From: Apostichopus japonicus
Taxonomy: Eukaryota > Echinodermata > Holothuroidea > Aspidochirotida > Stichopodidae
Length of the DNA stretch: 60,000 nt
Direction: 5' to 3'
NCBI RefSeq assembly: GCF_037975245.1
Contig: NC_092583.1
Location: forward strand, 7,145,264 to 7,205,263
Part shown: in pieces, positions 33,218 through 53,207 of the stretch
How positions within the stretch are numbered: position 1 is the stretch's first letter
How the letters are laid out: the number at the start of each line of letters is the position of its first letter
Program-made: the position numbers and the translations under genes
The notes under the pieces: model-generated
The model's input: the letters and a program-made list of their open reading frames with translations, nothing else
Told to the model about the DNA's origin: nothing
Databases searched by the model: none

Positions 33218-34553
33218 CAGCGGCGGGATTTGAGTTGTGAAAGTGGGGGGGGGGGGGGGCAAACCTGCCAGCAAGACTATCTAAGCGGAGCGCCACCATC
33301 GGTTGGCGCGGAGCGTACAAGAAATTTTTTGGCTTTACAAACCCTCCAGATGGCCGGAAAGGGCACTTCCCGAGTGCTCTAAGCTGCATGTACCCATCCT
33401 TGAAATATGGATCTCATGTCTGCAATTTGTATCTAGATAGTTAATTATTGTTTAAAAATTTGAAGAGGATTGATAGTAGAACATATGGTCAGATGGTGAT
33501 GTACAACTTTTGTTATACGTCACTATCTAAGCGGATAATTTTTGATGAAAGGTACCCTTAGATCGGTTAAATTAACACCCACATAGGCTTTAAATTGCAT
33601 CTAAACAATTAATGAACGTGTTGAAATTTAGGGAGGACGGATAGAAGAACTTATATGGTGATGTACAACTGAAGCTTATACGTCACTATTTAGGCGGTGC
33701 ACCACCATCAGTTGGCGCGGAGCGTCGAAATTTAAGCAAAAAGGAAATCCTAGATCAGCAAAAATGACACCTCTGGTAACAATAAATCGCATCTAGACAG
33801 TTCTTTCCCCCTAAAATTATTAGTATATTGTGCATTTGGACCGATCAAGAATATGTTCAGCACCCACTTCGAAATTCTCCCCGCGGTCCCCACTTCTTGG
33901 AGCACTTGGCAAATATTGGGGCTGAACATACCTTTACCCCCCCCCCTCACTTTTTTCATGGGGGATAAGCCCCTCAAGTCCACCGGTTCCGTCGCCACCG
34001 AAGTCGAGGAGGGGTGATTTCGAGCAGTAAAGAAATAACATCGGCATTGCCATTGCATATTGTTGAATGACACGGGGGGGGGGGGGGGGAAGTGTCATGT
34101 GTCAGTATATTGAATTTAATTATTGATATACCCAATATGCAAATCTGGCCTTCGTAAATCGTTTCTCTGGATTTAGTTATTCAACGCATTCAGTAGAGCA
34201 GCAACGTTGAAAATCAATTCCTGAAGCTAGCACTGTAGCACATGCCGCGGATTCATCACATGCAGAATTGAATCGCTAGTGTGTTAGCTCCAGGATTCGT
34301 AACCTGTGCTGCGAACCATGTGCTAGCTCCAGCTCCAGTTATTCTGCATGCTACATGTTACGATCTTAAATACAAATTCGACTTAGATTCGAAACAAATA
34401 GGCCTATTTGATAGAGCTGTTGTGAGGGAATAATTTCGATTAGGGTTGTGCACATTTGTCTGCAAAAACGACAAAGAAGTGAACTAAGATTTGGGGAAAA
34501 GTGGGGGGGGGGGGCAAATGCCCCCTCTTGCCCCCCCCGTAATCCCGCCCATG
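33218..34553. mobile_element. hAT-type non-autonomous element, 8-bp TSD
   Basis: Perfect flanking CTTGTAAG at 33210-33217 and 34554-34561. Ends: CAGCGGCGGGATT and, inverted, CATGGGCGGGATTAC. 8-bp duplications and CA-start GC-rich termini are hAT features. No transposase ORF. It carries GGTTGGCGCGGAGCGTACAA, also present inverted in the 57113 element, and long G/C runs next to both ends. Confidence 0.85.
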
Positions 34554-34561
34554 CTTGTAAG

Positions 34562-35860
34562 TATAACCAGAACTAGCTGTTACAATACCACTATGGCAGT
34601 AATAAACTCAGGTCAGTCTACTGTACGTGGCTATACACACCTCCACCAAAAACAATAGGGGTATTGTACTCAATGTTATGAATCAACACTCCAAGTATTA
34701 GAGGAATCCACGATTTCATCGTTAGATATCATGTAAAAGGTTTTTCAGAGTTATACCTCTGGTGACCTATAGGAGATTTGCAAGACTCACAAGCAATAGG
34801 ATTCTTGTACTCAATATGGCAAATCCATATACCATGTATGAAAAGTATCCATGAGAAATCATGTTTTGAAGGTTTTCAGGCCTGGACAAATATTTTTAAA
34901 AGTATTCGATATTTGGCAACCGTGGCTAAAAATCTACTCGCCAAATTTCACTCGCCAGTAGGCCTATGATTGTTGTTCAAGTCTCCAAAGTACAGATCTG
35001 CAATATCAATACTTCTATGAACAAAGGCTAGGCAGTTAGGCAGATACATGGTGCTACGTAATTGCGCATTGGAAAGTCATGCTTCTTTGCAGTATGAAAT
35101 TTAACTTGAAACAATAACAGCAAGCTTGTCTCAAAACTCTTTAAATTGTTCGATACTTTGCGTATTATGAGAGCCAGTATGAAAATGCCTTAATAAATAA
35201 TTGAGGTGATGTTTTGCCATCTTAAGGTGTATTGGTATTCTAACTGGTATTAATCACGTTGTTGCGTTAATGAGCCCTATTCTACCCATCCGTTGCTGGC
35301 CTAGACAACATAAAATTGCTCACAGGCCTAGCCAGGTTTGTTCAAGTTGTCCCATAATCATAAACGTGACGAAAGTCGAACGTTACTTTTAAGGCCTAGC
35401 TATGCTGAAACTGGTGGAAGAGACTACACAAATTGAGATCAATAGCCGATGCAGACAAAGGCGCGTGAACTCATTGCCAAACTTAGACCGTTTTACACAA
35501 TTCTTTCGCATCGGGATTGGTCAAAGTAAAAAAGCTATTTATTGTTAAGTTTCATAAACGCTGCCTGGTCAAAACGAAACTACATCCAACCTGAAATAAA
35601 TACGACGGAAAACGTCCAATAGAACTGCTGTACTACAAAGTACTCCTTTCCGCACGCAAAATAAGGCTTCCGAGCGGCACGTTGAAGCCAATGCAAGTTT
35701 GTTCGTATTTTCAGTTTTAGATTCTACGAATGCCCATAAGTTAGATAAGCTCATTTCCATTTCCATTTCGTATGAGGCGTAACGCACATGTTATCTGATA
35801 AGCTGGTATGTGGGAGATACGGTAGCTAATAAAACAATGTTTCAACAATTTGGCGTCTGG
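34562..35860. other. Non-coding stretch
   Basis: One diverged unit of the 145-bp DR1 family lies at about 34640-34880. Otherwise I see no exon or RNA gene. A 72-codon minus-strand ORF at 35569-35787 has no recognisable motif and no splice context. Confidence 0.4.
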
Positions 35861-36480
35861 TCACTCCAACTGAATTTTGACCTCAACAAAATCTTGTACT
35901 GAACGTGTACCAAGTACATACTAAATATGAGATTCGTCCGACCTTCCTTCTTAAGTTATCGTACGTGTTACAAGGTTTTCACAATTTGACCTCCAGTGAC
36001 CCCAAATGGACTTGGACCTCCACCAAAACAATAGGGATCTTAAACTCAATGTGGTACTCCTTCACACGAAATGCGAGATTGATCCAAGATTTTCTTCTTG
36101 AGATATCGTGTTTACAAGGTTCACTTTGACCCCTGGTGACCCCCAAATGACAATTGATCTCCAAAAAAAAAAAAAAACTATAGGCTGTTGCTCCTAAATG
36201 TGGTCCTCCTACTCACGAAATATGATATTGGTCCAAGTTTACCTCCTTGAGATATCGTGTTTACAAGTTTTCACTATTTGACCCATGATGACCCAAATGA
36301 CCTTTGACCTCCCCACAAAACAGTAAGGTTCTTCTACTCAATATGGTTCTGGTATACACCACATATGAGATTAGTCCAAGCTTCTTTTCTTGAGATATCG
36401 TGTTTACAAGCGAGGCGTCACACACACATACACCCATACACGCACGCACACATACATCGTACGTACACACACTCTCCACA
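35860..36480. repeat. DR1-bearing 145-bp array with CA-rich end
   Basis: About four units spaced near 145 bp. An exact TGACCTTTGACCT is at 36298-36310. The array ends in a CACA/CGCA microsatellite (36420-36480) and GCATAGGTTACGA. Confidence 0.85.
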
Positions 36481-36489
36481 TGCATGGGT

Positions 36490-39400
36490 GCATAGGTTAC
36501 GATTATCATCGAAACAAAAAAATCATAAATGTTTTACTTTACTTACAATGACAGACGTCTGTGTAAGACAGATGCAGATGAGGTACAGCTAATATTCTCC
36601 GAAAGGTCTTGAATATAAACTTGTTCTTGATATAATTCGATACGTTTTTTATGCTGAGTCGCTGTCACGTCTACGAAGCGTGAAGTGATAACACAAATTT
36701 TAAACAGAGAGCCCTTAGAGATATTCTAAAAGACTACTAAATACTATGACTTCGATCAGAGGATGAGACAAATTCTCAACTGAATATTAGATAATAAACA
36801 CTGAAGAGTGGAGCACGAAAGAGGTAACGGAGGGTTGAATGCTGTAGTAAGAGAGGAGGACAGGCTTGATCTGAATTGGTATCTAGCAAATGAATAAAAC
36901 AATTTACGCCCACTAACCCTTGACATCTTAGATATAAACCATATCGCGTGATGTTTGAGTTAATATCGAACTTAAAGCAGTTCAGTGAGATTTATCTTTC
37001 TTGTTTTATTAAATCTATTTCATTGTTATCTTGAATGGTAGCCTATGATGTACTTTAATAAATACATCGAAATTCCAAAACCAGAGGGAGAGGAGGGGAG
37101 GAGGGGGGGAGGTGGCCTAATATTAATACAGGTGATCTGCCTGTAAAGTCTAAAGACCATCGAGCTAAGCTTCCCCAATTTAACTTCAATTGTGTAAATG
37201 TGCCTCCATATTTGTCTCTTTAACCAACATAAGTCTGGAAAAGGTGAACAACGTTATAGCATCTTTCATATAGTTACGGACGACTTGTGTGGTGAACGGT
37301 CCCATAGTCTTATCTGATAGTGGACTATTGGAGAATTCTCTACGAATTTCCGTTATCATTCAAAATAGAAACCTGACAAAAAAAGGAGAGCATTTCACAT
37401 CAGAGGGGAGAGAGTGAGATTGGGGATCTCAGACAGGAGTAAAAAGAGTAGATGAAAATATGTTCAAATATTGGTTCATCGTGTGTGTCAGTTCACATGC
37501 AGGCGAAAGATGCTGGGCTTCCTGTATGAGCTTCGTTCTGATATGAACCATCCTTAACTTTCATTCCCATTGGGACACAATTTCGCCCTCTAAATAATTT
37601 TAACATGGTTAACCCTGATCAGATTATACCGTTTTTGAAACCTTAAATATATTTATATATATTGTACTGCTTTAATTCTTAATTTCAAAAGTTCCTAGAC
37701 AACACTGACGTTTTCTTCACCTTGAACTAGCCAAACACTAACGAGGTTTCGTTTTAACTCGAGCTGGTTGCTTAATCAAACACTTCTTAAAGTCCAACAG
37801 TCCATGTGCGTCACCAAGAATGATAACAATCCGATGACTCTGTCTTCTTCATTTAACAGAATAATAAAAGCAGTTTTTTGTAATACTTTATGAGGATATT
37901 GTTTCGAGCTTACATCAGAAGGAGGAGGACGATGTAGATAAGAAAGGGAGGGGGAGGAGTGGTTCCTCAATCAATTCTGGTATTTTTCGGTTACAACTCG
38001 TCCAAGAACCTATTGTTGTCGTGACAGTGTCGGGAAGAGCATATCAATTATGATTTCGTATTTAAATAAACTGTATTTGTGTTCAAAGATCGCTATTGTT
38101 CTCACTTAAATATGGAAAGTAAATATTTGAATAGTTTGGGTAATGCTGATGATACTTAGCCTATAGGACTACAAGTTAATTGACTTCAAACGGCTGTTCC
38201 AATGCAGCATATTTAACACAATACCCTATACACTTTGGCACCGTTTAAGGAAAGTTCACAACGAAGTTGCCTCATGCTGTATCTATAGCAAGGCCCTTCC
38301 CACGCTGCGCGTGTACAAATAGAAACATCCGGATAAAGTTTAACAGTGACGTAGATTTATTTTTACCCCCCCCACTACCCAGAAATTAGAGACAACCGAG
38401 GTACTGAATACTGAAAAATTATGAAACTTGGAGATGATGTTTTGCACTTTTTACTCACATATACTGCACAAATTTTTTATATTTGAGATGTGTAAATGAA
38501 AGTCTCCAACTTTGTAACAACTCAACACAAATTTAGCCTCGTAAGTCAATGATTCAATGAGAGACCAAAGGTGTCTGTTATGGCCATATAATTTATCAAA
38601 TTGATTGTTACCAATCGGTATCTTGAAGTAAATATATTATTGATTGTATCTTAATTATGAGGCGGAGAGAATACATCATCTTGAAATCAAAAGAATTGTT
38701 TATCGTTTCTCTAAGTGGAGCTTCTTAAGCAACGAAGCTATAGGCTTTTCGTTAATAGCCTACCAAATAACGTATCCCCAAGGACAACGATAGTACCAGT
38801 CTACCTAGCTAAAGGCACAGTTATAGCCACAGTCACGTAGATTACAGTATTTACGGGTTTTAGCTATCTAACGATGTCAAATTTGTTAGGGGCTATCTAT
38901 AACATGAAGGAGATGATTACATGGGTCCCCCCTCAGTCAAATGTTGGTGGGTACGTTCTCATTCCACTGATCTTGTAAACTTGTTTCAAATATCAAAACA
39001 CATTTTTAATGAACACTTTTTTAATTAATCATCATTTTTGTATGTGTAGAAATGTATACTTTCTGGCACACGCATATCCATAACATTGAGAGGGGGGAGG
39101 GTGATAACATGGGACATCCCCACTAGTCGAATACTGGGGGATACGTCCCCCGTACCACCAAGTTCTATGCCAATTAAGGTTAATATTAACAACGAACCTG
39201 AAAAGTGATAATTCAGAATGGAATAAACTAAAGCTTACTCTTCTTGTTGTGTCACATACTGCAGTTTCAGAATGACCATCGTGTAATTTGAAGCATTCTT
39301 TCATTTCCTATGATGTCATTGCCGAACAAGTTGTCTAACATAGTTTGTTTGGTCAGACATTATTTCATTGGTAAACTATGACAGGCCGTCTGTATCAAAT

Positions 39401-39650
39401 CACAGGAAATGTATGTAGATCAACGTTAATTGATATATGTCCATTTTTACACATATACAGTATACTAGTTTAAATCTACATATCATGAAACAAATTTCCT
39501 CATCAATATATTAACAATATCGATGTCGAGAATGGCTTCCAGCCCTGACGTTTATTGTTTATACGTTAGCCTGAATTTTGCCAGGTCGTGGAGATAGTAT
39601 CGGGAAAGTTCTATTTTTTAAACCAACCCTGCCCCCTCCACACGCGATAA
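36490..39650. other. Non-coding stretch
   Basis: No exon with coding character or splice context was found. Two diverged copies of an ACATGGG(ACAT/T)CCCC word with its following bases lie near 38930 and 39110. If tensin extends upstream in this window, its exons were missed here. Confidence 0.35.
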
Positions 39651-39689
39651 GAATATACACTCATTTGTTTAGGTGAGTGACATCGTATC

Positions 39690-39900
39690 TGTTTTTTTTT
39701 TAGGTTAGTGACATCGTACCTGTTAATGATGTTTCGTGTTTTCATTAAGTTTATCAGAGTGATTCCTGGTGTCTCTATCAGAGAAACCCGGCGTAGCATA
39801 TCAGTTTCTGCCGGTGGTAGACCAAACAGAGTTGCTAATTTCAGAGTGCTGTGTAGAGTAAGCTCTCCAACAACATTGAACATTAATCTGCCGCAATCAG
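39690..39900 (-). pseudogene. Decayed copy of the DED-B exon
   Basis: The acceptor CATTTCAG and most of the exon survive: LHSTLKLATLFGLPPAETDM and PGITLINLMKTRNIINRYDV are near-identical to DED-B. After VTNL the copy breaks into a poly-T/A tract and unrelated sequence, losing the last part and its donor. No neighbouring ZU5 exon is present. Confidence 0.8.
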
Positions 39901-41519
39901 CTGAAATGTAAAGAAAAGTAAGAATAAAATAAAGGTAAAGATCCCACTCAGCACAACAACCAATTGATAAAACTGATTATAAAAAATAATAGATTAGATC
40001 ACATTTTCCTATTTATCATTTGACATTTAGATTGCTTTATATCGCATTAATCTATAACAACAAAATATATTTCTTTAAAATCAGTTCAATAGCAGGAAAA
40101 GATAATGTGGAATATAAATAAAGTAATGCCTTTTTGAAGTACTGTTAATGTAACTGCTCATCTACACCTCAAGCATTAGTGTTACCATAGTAACTTTAAG
40201 TGCCACATTTTTAGATACTATTAAACACAAATTTAATTTCAAAATCTTACATATATTTTTCAGATTTAAGGAGGGTGTGATCTTCCTTTCTTCCAAACAT
40301 GATAAACAGAAATGAGCTAAGTGTTGTTATGCTTTATTTTATTTGCGTGTTTACCCAGCCACATATAAATAAATTTGGATGTAACACCATACGCTCAGAA
40401 AACATACCAACTATCAGGGTATTGTGATGTGCCCCCACCGCTTCTAAACAGTTCGACACTGTAGAGTCACGTTATTCAACAGAACTTACCTTTAACATGA
40501 ATTTACTGCACTTCAATGGGTGATGACGATGTTGAAATTTGATTTTCTCTGTGTAAGAAAATGCTTGATCTGTGCTTGTGAGTGCATGCTAGCCAGTTCG
40601 ACTTTGTTGCTAAGGAACAGTGAATCCTGTCGTCTGCTACTTACGTCAATGTACACTGTGCATAAACAGTCCTAATATGCTGAATGTGTTTCATCTGCAG
40701 TTCAATCTTTTTTATAGGTACAAGCAACTTTCCAATTGACAAATTGCAGTAAACATTGATAAGTGCATCACTCGGCTAAAAGTCTGGGTGTTTGCTATAT
40801 TTTCAGGACTTTGACAGCTGTCCAATGATGATATTATTTGTAGAAGAGATACATCTATGCAATGAATATGATATAAGTTAGAGAAGTGTTACCATAGAGC
40901 TCATCAAATGACCCTCCATGGTTGTTATGCTTATTTTGTAAACATCTCCTAATTGACATATGTTAGTGATCTAGCCTTCACTAGTATATCTATGATCGAA
41001 TCCCAAATGACCTTAGTTTAATTGCCATTAAGTTGTTTCAGATATACAACAGATACCTAGATGTGTTATTTTGTTTGTATTAGATAATGATCACATGACT
41101 ACTTGAGGAATAGTGCAACATTTAAAGTTTCATAGCAGTTTGGTGATTAAACCCAGGTGAACATTTACACATACCTACAATTATTGTTTCCATCTTCATA
41201 AACACTCATCAATACACAGTAGAGAAAGGGGAAACGTTAGTAGTAAATTAGTACCAGTGTATTGCTCCAATGATCTCAGGTGAGAACGAAGATCCACCAA
41301 AACCAGGAATAGATTAACGAGGAAGACTACACTGTTTGTACAATCATTCCCACACCCCATACCCCATACCTGACCTTTAGACATTTTTAGGGTTTGACTT
41401 CTGCAAAACGTAAATGAGCTTTTCACCTATACCAAATTGTGCAGCAAGTTTACTAACATGCATATTTATACCATGCATATATTATATTTTTTTCACAGGA
41501 AAGTTTTCAAGATGAGGAC

Positions 41520-42110
41520 ATTCGAAATCTTGACATTCGGACCTCTGCTGACTCAAAATGACCTTTGACCTCCACCCAAAATGATAGGGATCTTGTGCTC
41601 ACTATAAGAAGACATATGCCAAATATGAGCTATGTGAAGTAACGTTTCTTGGGTTATCGTGTTTACAAGGTTTGTGTTTACAAGGCATACCAGAACGTGA
41701 CCTTTGATGACCCCAAATGACCTTTGACCTCCACCACAAACAATTAGGTTATTGTACTCATTGTAGGGAAGCCACATGCCAAGATTTCACGGTTTGCCCC
41801 CTGGTGACTCTGAAATGAACTTTTGACGTACACCAAATTTGTAAAAACTTTACACTACATAAGGCTATCCAACCATGCATATATGAGCTCCTTTGATGTT
41901 CAGATTCTAGAGATTTTTGGGGATTTTCACATTTTGCCCTCTGCTGACCCCAAATGACTTTTCGACCTCCACCCAAACCTATAGGGTCGTTTTAATAATT
42001 GTGGGGAAGCCACATGCCGAATATGGTAACTGCAGATGTTACCGACCTTGAGATATTGTGTTTACAATCTAGGATGTCACAAAAAATCACACACACAAAT
42101 ACACACACAC
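41520..42110. repeat. DR1-bearing repeat units in the duplicate
   Basis: Copies of the block at 16900-17440. Exact TGACCTTTGACCT at 41559-41571 and 41718-41730. Ends in a CA-rich stretch (42085-42110). Confidence 0.8.
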
Positions 42111-43107
42111 ACGAACTTGAGTGCATAGGTTAACATACACACACAAACTTGACTGTATAGGTTACTTGCCTTCAGTTGATATAACCAACTGATTTTAGCA
42201 TAGTTAAATGTACTCATAATCACCTTACACTTCATGTGACATTTTCTGAACATTAACATATTTTTTATTCATCGATCTACTTCCGTAAAGCTCAAGTTGT
42301 CACCTTGAAATACCTTCAACATTGGAATACTTTATCATAATTCAACATATTAATGGTCTAGTCACAATATTTTCCTAACTTCATAAACACACACTTCTTT
42401 TCTACTGATGGTATTCTGGCTAATAGTACATACTGTTCTATAGTCATATTTCACTTACTATACTTAACAATACTTAGGCACCTTTCACACTTTCCCGGAA
42501 GAAGCACCGGGTCTTGCCGGATCGGGGCTACATATACAACCGGCATGATCCATGGTCCGACCCGGCATGATTCGGGGATGTTCCGTACCTATCTGTCGCA
42601 GTCCGTACCGATCCATAGTGGCCTTTCGATCCGTGGATAAGTTTGAACATATTTAAAAAAATTCGAGTCCAACCACAGATTAAAATCCCGAAGAGGACCA
42701 TGAGTGGACCAGTAGCAACCCGTAGACGATATTTCGCAACCCCTAGTGGACCCTAGCTCACTCCTAGTAAGCCATGATCACGTGATCGGTGACTGACCAA
42801 CTACGGGTTGGTACGTATTGGTACATTATAGAAAAAGATCGCGTGAAGTTTTAGTATGTCTGCACTGCGGCTTGATACAACTTGCTATGAGTCGAAACGT
42901 GTTGTGACGGGTTGATACGGCTTGGTACGGGTTGTTACGAATCGAGGCACCCGATGCATGTGTCAAGTAGTGCGGCTTGCTCAACTGTTCAATCATTCTG
43001 CCTTTCTCCATTGATCAGAGCACATCTCTACGTCACAGCAATTCATTTATCTATCAAACAAGAGGGCACCAATATGGCGGGCCATCAGTCTCAAATCGTG
43101 GGAGATT

Positions 43108-43900
43108 GACTTATACCGATTTAAATCGACATATATCAATTTCCTTCGGCTTATACCAGTTTCCAGCAGCTTAAATTGACTTCTACTGATTTAAATCGAC
43201 ATGTACCAGTTTAATTCGGCATATCATCGATTTAAATCGACATATACCAACTTAAATCGATGATAAGTAAAATAAATCGGTATATGTCAATTTAAATCGA
43301 CATATACCAGTTTAAATCGATGATATGTCGAACTGAATCGGTATATGTCAATTTAAGTCGACATATACCAATTTAATTCGACTTATACCAGTTTAAATCG
43401 ACTTATACCGATTTAAATCGACATATACCAATTTCCTTCGACTTATACCAGTTTCCAGCAGCTTAAATTGACTTATACTGATTTAAATCGACATATACCA
43501 GTTTAATTCTACATATCATCGATTTAAATCGACATATACCAGTTTAAATCGATGATATGTCGAATTGAATCGGTATATGTCAATTTAAGTCGACATATAC
43601 CAATTTAATTCGACATATACCAGTTTAAATCGACATATACCGATTTATATCGACATATACCAATTTAAATCGATGATATGTAAAATAAATCGATGATATG
43701 TCATTTAAATCGACATATATCAATTTTATCCGACTTATACCAGTTTAAATCGACATATGCCGATTTAAATCGACATCTACAAGTTTAAATCGATGATATG
43801 TCGAATTAAATCGGTAGAAGTCAATTTCCGTGGACTTATACCAGTTTCTAGCAACTCAAATTGACATATACCTATTTAAATCGACATATCATCGATTTAG
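43108..43900. repeat. 20-bp palindromic satellite
   Basis: About 790 bp made almost entirely of a 20-bp unit (GACATATACC + ARTTTAAATC). TTTAAA and ATCGAT are self-complementary, and the unit occurs in both orientations (GGTATATGTC blocks near 43280, 43340 and 43570). Confidence 0.9.
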
Positions 43901-43930
43901 CTCATTAACATATTCCAAATCCCGATTTCG

Positions 43931-44280
43931 GTGACTATAATGTGGCTACAATGTGATGTATACTCACTGTTTGTGTAGTGTGTAACACTGGTAGGTGATA
44001 ATGGTGGCTACGAAGTGATATATTTTTAATGTTTGTCTAGTGTATTACACTAGTAGGTGATAATGGTGGCTATGATGATATATATTCACTGTTTGTCTAG
44101 TGTGTAACACTAGTAGGTGATAATGGTGGCTACGATGTGATATATATTTACTGTTTGTGTGTTGTGTAACACTAGTAGGTGATAATGGTGGCTACGATGT
44201 GATATATATTTACTGTTTGTGTGTTGTGTAACACTAGTAGGTGATAATGGTGGCTACGATGCTATATATATTCACCGTTT
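43931..44280 (+). repeat. 62-bp minisatellite next to a tensin exon
   Basis: Five full units and a partial one with GTGTAACACTAGTAGGTGA and TAATGGTGGCTACGATG. The last unit runs to within about 15 bp of the acceptor of the tensin SH2 exon. Confidence 0.9.
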
Positions 44281-44294
44281 GTTCTCGTCACTAG

Positions 44295-52820
<8,526 letters not shown>

Positions 52821-53201
52821 GGGACAGAAGAGGAAGGAATTAGTTTGAACTTTTATAACGGCTGAAATATTAATTGAGCGGTGTAAAGTGATGAATATTC
52901 ACGATTGTATTATGCTATATTAAATACTACAGTGACTTTAGTAACCTATTCAACTAACTAAACCACTGAATGGACTCGGGAGTCAAGGAAGTGCCTAAAT
53001 GTGACACATTGAAATTTATTTTATATGGAGGTGTTTCTACAACATTTGTGAACTTCTGTAAAAAGTTAAAATAATTGTCAACAATTCAGTATTCAATAGT
53101 TCGCGTGCAGCATTTCTTGTACAGTGCTTTTCCAAATGTTAACTGCATACACCTTGTCTATTGTTAGTCAAATAAGGTAAATATGTAACAACCACAAAAC
53201 A

Positions 53202-53207
53202 AATAAA
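53202..53207 (+). promoter_or_regulatory. Candidate tensin polyadenylation signal
   Basis: AATAAA about 380 bp after the tensin stop. Other hexamers follow, e.g. near 54547, so the true end may be later. Confidence 0.4.

Larger units (their letters stand above)
39655..42930. repeat. Segmental duplicate of 14938-18300
   Basis: Collinear similarity in the same orientation: the DED-B exon and its intron, GGTGAATCC/AGTGAATCCTGTCGTC, the DR1 repeat block, and the left part of the TIR element. The copy lacks the linker exon 16751-16835 and has several indels. It ends inside the TIR-bounded element, then passes into a satellite. Confidence 0.85.
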
